Shown: positions 53,561 to 64,000 of the stretch, one piece after another
How the letters are laid out: each line of letters begins with the position of its first letter
How positions within the stretch are numbered: the first letter of the stretch is position 1
Source of the DNA: Nepenthes gracilis
Taxonomy: Eukaryota > Streptophyta > Magnoliopsida > Caryophyllales > Nepenthaceae
Reading direction: 5' to 3'
DNA length: 64,000 bases
Assembly: GCA_033239525.1 (NCBI GenBank)
Contig: BSYO01000024.1
Location: 1,054,001-1,118,000 of the forward strand
Made by a program: the position numbers and the translations under genes
The notes under the pieces: model-generated
Told to the model about the DNA's origin: nothing
The model's input: only the letters and a program-made list of their open reading frames with translations
Databases searched by the model: none

Positions 53561-53660
53561 ATTCACAACCATTATCACTCCGTAACATACACATAAAAGT
53601 GGAAAACTAGGTTCATATTTCAGCATGGAATGCACAGAAACTGGATTATTACTCAGAATG

Positions 53661-54632
53661 ACTATTCATCAATTATAAATAGATAACTCATGAATAATCA
53701 TTAACAAATGTAATAAATAACGACATTCCATCTGGACGACATTAGACATAGTCCCTAGACATCCGGGTACACTAACTAAAATGAGGTAGATATCCGTGTA
53801 TACTTTTGCTGCTGTAATTATTTTTCCGCTATTAAAATTTACTACTTGGGTCATCTTTGTTTTGGTGTAGCTATTATCACTCACAACAAGAACTCTGAAT
53901 CATACTTGCAGTTTACAATGACAATATGTTCCTTGCTGTCCGAATGCTCCAACAGCTAATGACATGCTGCTTGATGTTGCAGACTCACCATCCATAAGCT
54001 GTTTCAACTCAAGTTATACTGATGATGCTGCTGTTTTGTCGCATCACAATTATGTTGGGTCATGACAGTGAGGTGCTAGGAAAGTTGGAATTCAACACAA
54101 TTTAATGGAAATTTAGTGAAGCAAGCAGGGATTGCAAAAGCTGAATTGCTGGCCTGGGAAGAATTCTTCATAGGCAAAAGATACCAGGTGCTTCATTTGG
54201 AAGGGACAAGGTAAGTTTTTGAGATGAACCATGGAGTGTTGTTTGTTTCAGATCAGCTGACCAAGTATATTTGGTCTTTGAAGACTGGGTCTTCTCATTC
54301 TTCTAACATTTATTCATCTAAATTTGTCATAAAATTGACTGTTTGAATGTTACTATGTTTTGTTTGGAAGTTTTCTTTCTTATAGAGCTTTGGAGGGAAA
54401 AAAAAAGATCTTCAAGCCTACCTATGTAATTACATTTCCTCTCTATAGCAAGACAAGATCCTTCGAACATTTGAGAACTCTATCAAATATTGTACAACAT
54501 AGACAAATGATTTCAATGAGGCTAGAGGCAAAAGAGTGAGATGGGTAGAACTAGTATGGAAAATGCCAGGGGACTTCGATAACTAGGTTAGCTCCGTACA
54601 AGATATGGGCCATGAAATGGAGCAGGTAATAC
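53661..54632. other. unrecognised DNA
   Basis: No gene supported; short open frames only. Confidence 0.45.
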
Positions 54633-54915
54633 GCCCTTGTGGACAAGAAGGTAGTTTAAGAAAGTGGTTTGATTTTATCAGTATCTATCGACAATGTTCT
54701 ATATTTCCTTTCTATTAGATTTCAAATATTTTATTGTTGAGTATAAATATATTCTAGCATATAATCTACTCTATTGCCCTCGTGGACAAGAAGGTAGTTT
54801 AAGAAGGTGGTCTGATTTTATCAATATCTATCAGCAATGTTCTATATTTCCTTTCTATAATCTTCAAACATTTTATTGTTGAGTATAAATATATTCTAGC
54901 ATATAATCTACTCTT
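54633..54915. repeat. tandem duplication, 2 x about 143 bp
   Basis: Units begin GCCCT(T/C)GTGGACAAGAAGG at 54,633 and 54,776 and match over their length, both ending ATAAATATATTCTAGCATAT and AATCTACTC. Only a few substitutions separate them, so this is a fairly recent local duplication. Confidence 0.9.
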
Positions 54916-55849
54916 ATTCTACAACACAACAAGTAAAGTCCATATTTACTCCTTATGAGGAATGACTAACTTCTTTACTTGTTATTTAGGAAAGATTTAG
55001 AGACACTATCCATCGAATAGAGCAGGATTATAAGATTAATAGAAAAGGTATGGGCAAGGAGAGCAAGACAAGGATTCTTTACAACAACAATGTAAACCAA
55101 TTGATTGGGATATAGTACAGCTTGGTGGAGTTTTGTTTTGGTTAGAAAATATCACGGGTTAAAATTCTATCATCCTACTGCACTAACTACAGATATGATG
55201 CTGAAAATACACTGATTTTATATCATCCTTTAATTCAAATTAGCAAAAACAATGTCTCCTTGCATAATACGGATTCCAAGCATTCATGATCTAGATGTGA
55301 TTGAGTCAGATTATTTATCCCTTAGTTGAATATTAAGTCAACTAGATTGATGCATTTATGACCCAATAATAAAGGCATTATCTTGCCCATACACAAATAC
55401 AAAACCACTTTGAATAAATACAAATTGAGTTTGAGAATCCATTGCCCTTTTTGAAGGATCTAACATTCCGGAGCCAAAGGTTGACAAATAATAGCTACTG
55501 CTTGATTCGGCAAAAATTCTTGAATCTTGGTTTTAGTTCCTTAACAAGCTAAATATCCAAATTCATAGCCCATTGAATACCCAATTCCCACCTGCTCAAT
55601 GAAACTATAGGACTTGGCTAATTATGTTAGTAGGGACATGCTATATAACAGAAATTTTAGCAAGCCATATCCCCATAAAGCATTATCGAACTTGTAGAGT
55701 TGATTCCATGGTCATTTTAAAAAATTTCATTTCAAGCTTAATAGGTATATGATCACCACACAAATCACGTCCATATTCTGATCACCTTGCTCTCATTATA
55801 GCCAATATCATCTTTGTTGAGACCGTAGGCGCCTTGGACCAAGAAAAAG
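54916..55849. other. unrecognised DNA
   Basis: AT-rich, no supported gene. Confidence 0.45.
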
Positions 55850-56945
55850 CAATTATGAGACTAGGGCACCTTCTCGATCACAACAAACCCAAGTGGACAC
55901 AAGTCAACTAATCTGAGTGCGACCGTCAACAGCAAACAACTGAATCGCTATAAGGAACCAAAGTTGCTGAGCACTGGACAAGAGCAAATAGACACATTAA
56001 TACCTGTCCACGGGCAAGTACCATTGGTCATCCATTTGGCCAGCAAGTGGCAAATTTGCCACACCATTGAGCAATGCCTACCACACCCAAAAGGATGCTT
56101 GTAGCACCTAAAAGGGAGATTGACAAAATGAAAGAAGATAAGACAACCCAATGGCATCCATCGCAGATCACAAAGAGGGTACACTTGCATTTTGACCCCA
56201 GATACTCAACCAATCAGAAACAATCACATACTTGATGGTTCTTTTTAGCACTATCTATCAATCCTCTATCAACCCGCCATCAAAAGGATTCAACAACTCA
56301 TTAAAAGAAGACCACTATTAAGAGGAGTTATCCTACTAACAGACTCCCTCAAGACAACATAACAAGAGAGAACCATTCAATCACCTTAGGAAGCCAAGCA
56401 GCCCCATTAGTGGAGTGAGAGTAAGGTAATCTCATTGGTCAGTTGATGGTAGCAAGGGAAATCATTCCCATTTTAAAACCGAGACAGACTTGGCACCAAA
56501 AAACCTTCAAGAATACTCCTCCCACAAACCCATTATTTCCCACAGAGCTACTCTTCTAAGCTAAGCATCTCTATCATAGCCTAAAGCAAGAGTCTTACAG
56601 CTCTAGTTCTAAGATTAGGTAACTTTCTAACCCTCTTACCCAACTTGAATATATACTGATTTAGGCATCAAAAAGATCCCTTGGGAATAACACTTGGCCC
56701 CTTCACTTTAATATTTGTGATATGCAGGATTTTGGTGAAGATATTCATATATGGATCCCACATCAAGGTGCCTCCATCCTTGATAAACCTTAGTTCGAGT
56801 ATGCATCATTGGCATCTTTAGTGAGAACGGTTAGCTAAGCCCTACCCTTTAAAACGATTTATCGTTCCTCCTCTCCTTTTTGAAAAAAAACAAGCTTTTA
56901 TTATCTCTTTCTCTATAATTTCTTACCATGAAGAGCAAAAAGCAT
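55850..56945 (+). repeat. probable 5' LTR remnant of gypsy element 2
   Basis: Near its right end (56,655-56,735) ACTGATTTAGGCATCAAAAA followed by GATCCCTTGGGAATAAC and GTGATATGCAGG resembles the R/U5 part of Tat-type LTRs. TTAGCGCCCTTCCTC at 56,947 could be a ruined primer-binding site (TGGCGCCGT type). The left boundary is a guess. Confidence 0.4.
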
Positions 56946-57419
56946 TAGCGCCCTTCCTCAACTACCCTGCATAAGGATCCAGAATCCTCCTTCCCTCACA
57001 ACAATAGAGCTCAAGCCAATGCGGATGTAGCTACAGTTATTGTCAAGATGATCGCTTGGATTGGTGAAATGGTTGCAACCATTGGAAGGCTCAAAGATAG
57101 GATTAATCCAAGAACAACGGAAGGCAACCCACCACCACCAAAGGAAAAGGCCCCATCTGGCCAACATAGGTTCCATCGTTGCACCTAATATAAACCCTTT
57201 GGGGACCGGATAGTATTAAGAACTCAGCTTTAGACCCAGCTGCCCCAAAAATGTCACCTAAGCAACGTAAACCTCGGTCAGGGTCTTCAACGGCACGCTC
57301 AAGCAAGGGACCAAGCCAAAGAGAAATCATAGTAAGCAGCGCGCCCCAATGCAAAGCTCTATCTCAATGGCCATCCGCCTTTAACACTAACCTCCAAACC
57401 TATCATGACAATCGTAGAT

Positions 57420-58290
57420 AAGTGCCGATGACTGTGGTCGAAGAGAGGTTCTATGAGATTGAGCAAAGGGTTTTCAAAGACCTAGGCCAAACAAGCAGGG
57501 CTAGAATCCAGGCAAGCACTCCTTTCACTAAGACTATCCAAGACTTCTCTTTGTCAGATAAGTTTAAGGTTTGAAGTTGCAGCAGTATGATTTCACCTTG
57601 TGCCAATGTTTCCCGATGACTCTGAGGGACGATGCATGCACCTGATTCTATCGACTTTAGCCTAAGAGTAGCAGCTACTTTGAGGAATTATTTAGCAAAT
57701 TATCCCAATTCACCTCAAGCAAAAGGCCAAAGAAGGATCCCTGGCACCTCGCTAAGATGCACAAGTCCGGAACTAGAACCTCAAGGATTATTTTTGCACG
57801 CTTCGGCACCAAGGCGCAAGGTATCCCGAACCTCACTAACGACACCAAGGTAGGATCTCTGCAACGCCTTACAAGGATGAGACTTCTATAAATATATCAT
57901 GATAAGGAAGTCAACAAACTTGAAAGAGTTAGAGAACAAGATCCGATCTTACATCATTTCTAAAGAAGCTAACCAACCAAGGGTGGCAGAGAAATGGCTG
58001 ACGATCAACTCGATCCCACTAAGAGGCACAAGGGTAATGGAGGTTGCAATTACAGACCTCGCAATTAAAATCAGGCAGTCATCGCCTTAAGGCCCAAGAA
58101 ACACAACATAGACGAGCAACATATGCAGTGGCCGAAGAAAATTTGCCATCTAGAGTTAGCTAACTGGTCCAAGTATTGCCTATTTCACCAAGGGCAAAAA
58201 ACACAACATAGAGGACTGTAGGAACCCCTAGATGGACATTAAAGCTCTCATCAAGAGAGGTCTTCTCAGGAAATTTGTCCAAAATAACAA
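57420..58290 (+). pseudogene. gag of gypsy element 2 (broken)
   Basis: Pieces in shifting frames: ASTPFTKTIQDFSLSDKFKV (about 57,510-57,570), DPWHLAKMHKSGTRTSRIIF (about 57,735-57,800), STNLKELENKIRSYIISKEA (57,908-57,970, the conserved end of the gag domain) and HNIEDCRNP with RGLLRKF (about 58,200-58,270), the tail of the zinc-finger segment. The order matches gag of element 1. Confidence 0.7.
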
Positions 58291-59279
58291 AAACTAGCAC
58301 CCAATATGAGAAAGAGATTCGAGGCTCGAGACACCACGTAATCGAATTGTCGTTGGTGTAATCAACATAGAAAGCGTTGTATTCAATGAAAATGACTATA
58401 ACTACATATAACTCCCCCCCACTCAAACCCTCTTGTTGTAAATGCGCTCATCTTAAATAGAGTAGATGACTACCATCTAAGGAAAATATTTGTTAACAAT
58501 GAAAACTCTCAAAACCTTTTATGTTTTGATGTGTAAATTTAGGCTAACTAGACAATAGCTCAGACGGAGGGCCTACTCTATGGTTTGATAATCAATAGGT
58601 TGGAGTCAAAGAGATAATCAACCTAGAACTGACCCTCCAAAGTTACCCGAAAACATCCTCTCAGGCGTTAACTTCGCTCGTGGTAAATTTACGCTTGGCT
58701 TACAATGCCATCTTAATGCACCCCACCTTGATAAAGTTCAATGTAGTCACCTTTATCTTCCACTTGAAGATAAAATTCATTACTCCATGGGGAATCAGAA
58801 AAATGATAGGGAATCAGCCAATGGCTTAGCACTACTTCTTGAATTAACTCCAACAGCCTAAGTAGTCTCAGTCGTCTGAAGATCTTAACCTACAAGAAGT
58901 CATCAATGCAAAATGAAACCCCCACCAAGGATCTCGTCAAGATCTCATTAGACATAGCCAAACTGGAAAATACGTGCAAATCATCTCAATGATAGAGGGA
59001 GTAGCTTAGAGGACCTAGTTGCTTTCCTCTACTCGAATCGAGACGTTTTCACCTGGACTTCAGTTAGCATGCTCAGCATCCCCCAGAGATCATAAGCCCA
59101 ACTCAACCGGTCCCAGCTGCAAACTAGTTCAGCAAAAGTGCCACAATCATCCCTTAGAAAATTACAAGGCGCCTAAGAAAAGGACAAGAAGCTAGTTTAT
59201 GTAGACTTCATCTAGAAAGTGTATTACCCAAACTAGTTGTCCAATGTGGTCAGGGTCAAAAAAGCAAATAAAAATTGGA

Positions 59280-59860
59280 GGATGCGTGCAACTTCACTGA
59301 CATGAATGAGGCATGGCTCAAAGGCAGTTTTCCATTGCCCTAAATTGACCAACTCATGGACCCACCTCCAAACACTATTTGTTGAGATTCGTGGCCATGT
59401 ACAAGGTTATAATAAGATCTTGATGGCCCTCTCAAACAATGAGCATACAGCTTTCATGACCAATCAAGAGTTCTGCTTCTATAAGGTCATGCCATTTGAC
59501 CTCAAGAATATAGAAGCGACCTATCAACGCCTCAGCAACAAAATGTTCACAGACCAAATAGGCCGCAACATGGAGGCATGTCTATGGCATGGTAGTGAAA
59601 AGCACCTTCTTTGTCAATTACGTAAAAGATCTTATTGAAACATTGCAGGTTCTGCGGATGCATAACATGAAGCTTAACACCACAAAGAAAGTTTCCGGGG
59701 TAACTTTCAAAAAGTTCCTCGATTTCATTGCCTCCCACCATAGTATAGAGTCCAATCTTGAGACAATATAGGCAATGTTGTCTATGGAGGCACTGAAGAT
59801 GCTCAAGGATTTTCAAAGGCTAATCGGCCGAATCGTATTAGCGTCCAACTTTATAGCCAA
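59280..59860 (+). pseudogene. reverse transcriptase of gypsy element 2, active site lost
   Basis: One frame gives GYNKILMALSNNEHTAF, then FYKVMPFDLKNIEATYQRL and DQIGRNMEA (to about 59,578). The next frame gives VYGMVVKSTFFVN, then MKLNTTKKVSGVTFKKFLDF and HHSIESNLETI. At the junction the YVDDM active site is reduced to YGM, with both aspartates gone and a frame change. This RT cannot be catalytic. Confidence 0.8.
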
Positions 59861-60700
59861 GTTGACAGAGAACTTTTGCCATTCTTTAGAACACTTAGAG
59901 GTCCAAAGTCCAGAAGCTATAGTAAACTAAGCACTGCTAGCAATCCTTTAACAAACGGAAGCGTTCCTCGAATCCCCTCCATTACTCGCCAGGCCACTCC
60001 TAGGTGAGGACTTGCAAATCTATTTAGCCATATCAAACGGCCCTTAGCTCAATTCTACTAAGAGAGGAAGGTAGTGCTCAAAAGCCGATTTTTTACATCT
60101 AGAAAATGCTGACAGATCTAGAAACCCGATCCACTATAACTAAGAAGGTAGTGTTAGCCCTTAACCTCTTGATGAGGAAGCTAAGGTCGTATTTCCAATC
60201 TCACAAGATAGTCATACAAACTGATCAACCACAGAGGCAGATCCTGCAAAAGCATGAGGTATCCGATCGACTTGTCAAATGAGCGATTGAACTCCACGAG
60301 TCCAATGTCGAAATCTATCCTAGGCCGACCATCAAAGGGTAAAATCTAACCTACTTCATCATTGAGTGCACAGTGCCACAACCACCTAAGTCAGATGTGG
60401 GCAACCCAATCAGAATAGAGTGGCCAAAGTGGATAGTACGGGCAAATAGAACCTTGAACGGAACAGAGTCGGGGCTCTACTCGTTTTCCTGAGGGAGAAG
60501 AGTGGGTGTTCTTCATTCGATTACACTTCCTAGTGTCCAACAATGTGGCCGAGTAAAAAGCATTGACCATAGAGCTCCAAGTTACGAAAGAGTGCTCCGT
60601 CTATAGTTTAACCATCTACCGCGACTCTGAATTCGTAGTCAACCAGGTTCTCAGAAACTTTAATGTAAATAATCTCCACCTAGCAAAGTACTTCAAAATC
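59860..60700 (+). pseudogene. RNase H region of gypsy element 2
   Basis: Fragments such as LRSYFQSHKIVIQTDQP (about 60,182-60,232) and the following LVK.AIELHESNVEIYPRP (about 60,270-60,330) match the region after the RT in Tat elements. A later segment (60,540-60,660) may be the second RNase H. Stops are frequent. Confidence 0.65.
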
Positions 60701-60899
60701 CATGGGGCATGCTCAGCTCGTTAACCTAGTACGAGGTGGTTTACATTCAGAGGAGACAGAACCTGTAGGAAGACATTTTCTCTAGGCCAGCCACCATGTA
60801 CCTGAATCACAGACTAAGCAAAGAGCTGATCAAATTTCTCACTTGGCCTACCATAGAGAAACCTGAAGAGATTCTCCAAGTGATCAATGGGCTCAACTG

Positions 60900-62172
60900 G
60901 GTATTATGACTATCTGCATGAAGGCAAGTTACCTAATGACCAGCAAGTGACCAAGAAGATTCCAAGGGCAGTGGGATGGTAGGCTCTGATCAATGGAACC
61001 CTATGCCGGCACCGATAGTCAATCCTCCTTATAAAATGCCTAAGCCTAATCGACAAAACTTATGCTCTTTAAGAAGTACACCTTAGGATATGCAAAAAAC
61101 ATCTTTAAGAGAAAAAATTAGAGTTCAAGATCATGCGTTAAAAGTACTATTAGCCCACAATGAAATATGACACCTTAGGCTTCACAAAGAAGTGCAAGAT
61201 CTACAAAAATGGCTCAAGACAACCAGCGGCAGAGCTAACCCTATTACAAAGCCCTAAGCTTTTGCACTATGGGGGCTCGACGTCCTATGCCCCTTCTCGA
61301 TGTCAACCAGCCAAAGAAAATTCATCATTGTGGACATCGGCCATTTCATCAAGTGTGTCAAGCGTCCCCCTTGGCCAAGATACCAGAGCTAAACATCATG
61401 GAATTCATTAAGACTATCAATGTGTGCCAATTTGGGATATCAAAGGTCATAGTTATTGACAAAGGCACAAATTTCTGAGAAAACTTCACCCAATTCTGTG
61501 AGGAGCTGCAGATCAGGCTTGCCCACACATCAATCTCACACCCCCAGTCCAACAATCAAAAGGAAGTTACAAACAAGACGATTCACAGCAAGCTACAAGC
61601 AGTTTGGATAAAGTGAGGAGGCTTTAGTGGATGTGCTACCAAACATGCTATAGATATATTGAACCACGTCGCAATTAGCAATCAGACAAACTTTATAGCC
61701 TGTGCTTATGAGTGGAGACAATCATCCTAATTGAAATCGGATTACTTAGCTTTAGGGTATCCAACTTTGAGCTTACCACCAAAGAGGAGATGATGTGCTA
61801 GCACCTAAATCTACTGGATGAAGCCCGAAACTCGGCTAGCTTCGAACACGAGCATGCTAACAATTGATAGCTTGGTACCACAACAAGAACATGAAGGCAC
61901 AATCCCTCCAAATAGGCAACTTAGTTCTAAGGAGCATCAAATCCACCGGAAAAGTGGCAGATCAAAATAACCTATACCCAACTTGGGAATGGCCATTCAT
62001 GGAGGTCATTTTTGTCAGAAATGGTATCTACAATGTGAAGACCCAATCCGGTAAGCTAGTTTCTAATTACCCAGAATACCATCCACTTGATGAGGTACCA
62101 CTAGTAATCGGCCACAAAAACCCTAAACACCGTAAAGGTATGCATTCAGTACATATTATGATTAATATGTAG
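60900..62172 (+). pseudogene. integrase of gypsy element 2
   Basis: The zinc-binding part is seen as EVHLRICKKHL (about 61,070) and PTMKYDTLGFTKKCKIY (61,157-61,205). The core shows FALWGLDVLCPFSMSTSQRK (61,262-61,322), VIVIDKGTNF (61,449-61,478) and HPQSNNQKEVTNKTI (about 61,540-61,585), which keep a likely catalytic Asp and Glu. The C-terminal 102-codon open frame (61,864-62,172) begins WYHNKNM and has WEWPFMEV, the degenerate GPY/F module. Frames change several times. Confidence 0.8.
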
Positions 62173-64000
62173 TTCATGTACTCATATATATATTTTATAA
62201 AACCTATAGGGACAATTTGCGAATTCTCTTGTCACTTTATTTTCATAAAATGAATAGACTCTAATATGTCAAACTGTCATTCTCACATGCCTATCAGCAT
62301 TACGTTTACATCTGTATGCATTAACAACCTAATTAGTGCAAAAGTTGGTTGTCTAATGTTGGTTGTCTAATGACTTCTATAAACAGGTCATGACCAAGTA
62401 GGCCACATTCCAATGCCTTTGAACATTTTAACAAATGCTACCACAGCTCTCAGACTAAGGCATAAATAGGAAAATGGCAAGTCCTATAAGGAGTTAATAA
62501 AAAGAGGCACCCTTAGATGCCCAAACCAAGGAACTTTCAGTTGCCAAAAACTTCGAGAAGGGTCAAGAAACCCTCAAAAAGCCAAGCCCAATCAGTCAAC
62601 AAGCCACAAATATACTAAGGGCAAAGACGTCTTATTAAGACCAAGCATATCAAGCCAAATATTCAATGGGGGGGACACTAAGGGCAACAACACCTTGGCA
62701 AAGTTGAGCTCAATGTACCCAAAACTAAAAATCGTAACAGCGGCCACAATGTAGAGTAAAAGATGATCCTACGACCCAAAAGGGTTATCATGAAAAGTCA
62801 ACGCTCCAAAAGAGACAAATATGAATTGACATGGACACCCAATGCAGCCCAGCTAGGGTGCTTGAACATATAATGGGAAGCTGGCAAAGCGATGATGACC
62901 CTACAAAGTCCCTATTGATGAGACATTTGCAAAAACAAATTAGTAGAGAACGAAGGCATGATGAAACAAAACAAAGAAATTTTTCCATTAATTTGTATGT
63001 TTTATAAAGTTCAATCTACACAAGCACAAGTACAAGAGCAAGCATCATCCACAAGTTAAATGGTTCCCCAACAAATTGATCAAGGAAACATGACAAACAT
63101 CCTAGGGTGCACCATAGAAACCCTCTGAAAGGAAGATAGTGACTCAAAGAGACAGCCTCAAAAGAGGCATCTCTCACTACATCTACAGCAGCATAAGGAG
63201 CACCATACCTCCTCTAATGCGGGCTGGTGACAACAGCCACATCGAAAGGGGCTAGAGTTGTTAAAGGTGCAATATGCATTAAGGCCCAAAGGATCCCTAG
63301 GGCCTAGGTACAAGGTGCAGGTGTCCACCTAATAGAAGTGAGGCATCTATTAATGAAGCATATATATAGAATGTTCGTGTAATTAATTCCAATTGTTAAA
63401 ATTAATAGTAACACAAGAAACAATAAAAAAAACATTTATGACAATAATTATAAACGCATAATTCAACAAATAACATAAAAAATGGTAACTAATAAGTACA
63501 ACTAACCACACTGCATAAGAAAATAAATTCATTATCAAATTGAATATTGTCCTCAAAGTATTCATAACATAGACTAATTTTGTCATCATCGTCAAACTTA
63601 TAGGCTTGAATTACTTTTTCATTTTTACATGCCTCTAAATTATATTCTTCATTATTTACAAACTCCAATAGATTAGCCTAGAAATACTGTGCACTTATCA
63701 TTCAAGATTCACACTATTTTTTATTAGTGTGATTTGTAACCTCATTTAATCAAACAATATTAACTATAAAACCATTTGTTAAAAAATTATCCTTAAACAC
63801 AAATTCAATATCCTCACCATATACTCCATTCATTCTTTTAATCGGTCACTCATTATTTTCATCAATCTGAATTGCACAACAAGTTAGTATTGTAAGTAAC
63901 TAGTAAATATAATGGCTAATCTAAAAAAAGCAGTTAAATTATATTTTTAAAAAAATTGATAAGGCACTCAAAACACACCTTGAGCCTCAGAAAAGCCACA
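62173..64000. other. 3' flank of element 2 and AT-rich DNA, nothing recognised
   Basis: After the integrase comes non-coding DNA with a G8-type purine tract at 62,665-62,675, perhaps followed by remains of a 3' LTR. From about 63.35 kb the sequence is strongly AT-rich without features. Confidence 0.45.

Larger units (their letters stand above)
50930..53660 (-). mobile_element. Ty1/copia retrotransposon relic (copia 3), 5' truncated
   Basis: The minus strand carries, right to left, integrase (53.4-53.55 kb), RT (52.1-52.5 kb), RNase H (51.28-51.6 kb), a polypurine tract (CAACTTGAGGGGGAG at 51,210-51,225) and the 3' LTR beginning TGTTAGAATATTTATTAG at 51,209. No gag or 5' LTR was recognised. 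It is closely related to copia 2 but somewhat better preserved, and in the same orientation as the host gene. Confidence 0.75.
57200..62172 (+). mobile_element. Ty3/gypsy retrotransposon, Tat-like, heavily decayed (element 2)
   Basis: Gag (57.4-58.3 kb), protease area (58.4-58.9), RT (59.0-59.85), RNase H (59.9-60.7) and integrase (60.9-62.17) follow in the normal gypsy order on the plus strand. It has many stops, small indels and lost active sites. It is a relative of element 1 but older. A purine tract (AATGGGGGGGA, 62,665-62,675) beyond integrase may mark the 3' LTR border. Confidence 0.8.

Noticed and set aside
49330..64000. N-terminal exon of the deacetylase
   Set aside because: I looked on the minus strand for the conserved opening with the HPE.P.R. 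text and found no match; minus frames at 55,948-56,213 do not resemble it.

Overview
The window looks like nuclear DNA from a flowering plant (or at least a seed plant) with a large, transposon-rich genome. It is AT-rich and has split genes, long introns and many decayed plant-type retrotransposons. There are no bacterial-style operons and no CRISPR arrays, and I recognised no tRNA or rRNA gene. The species cannot be named from sequence alone.

The one host gene I can support is a class II (RPD3/HDA1-type) histone deacetylase of the HDA5/HDA18 type. It lies on the minus strand and is split into seven recognisable exons between 49,329 and 12,000. The exons join in phase over 1,003 nt, about 334 codons, and carry every zinc-ligand and catalytic motif of the deacetylase fold. 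Three introns are giant (about 11.4, 9.9 and 13.3 kb) and filled with transposons. The 5' exon(s) encoding the N-terminus and the exons after the deacetylase domain were not found, so the gene is partial here.

Layout: 1-1.6 kb, relic of a LINE-type ORF1 (DUF4283 plus zinc knuckle). 1.6-6.4 kb, a Tat-like Ty3/gypsy element with 5' LTR, primer-binding site, gag, protease, RT and RNase H, but no integrase seen. 6.4-11.5 kb, an abnormal block of two imperfect 2-kb copies; its right part is an interleaved mosaic of retrotransposon/LTR sequence and the flank of the deacetylase gene, most likely an assembly or consensus artefact. 11.5-12.4 kb, the last two visible deacetylase exons. 12.4-25.6 kb, an intron with a Ty1/copia element (15.6-21.6), itself holding a 700-bp DNA element, plus two LINE fragments. 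25.7-35.5 kb, an intron with a palindrome-ended MITE-like family, an RTE-type LINE relic and a second copia element. 35.5-37.7 kb, three exons. 37.7-49.1 kb, an intron with LTR-like sequences and several local duplications. 49.1-49.3 kb, the first visible exon. 51-53.7 kb, a third copia relic. 55.8-62.7 kb, a second, more decayed Tat-like gypsy element with integrase. The remainder is AT-rich and unrecognised.

No intact autonomous element was seen: the reverse-transcriptase regions I could read carry stop codons, frame breaks or lost active-site residues. I found no convincing new functional system. The strongest anomaly is the interleaved 6.4-11.5 kb block, which should be checked before any biology is drawn from it.
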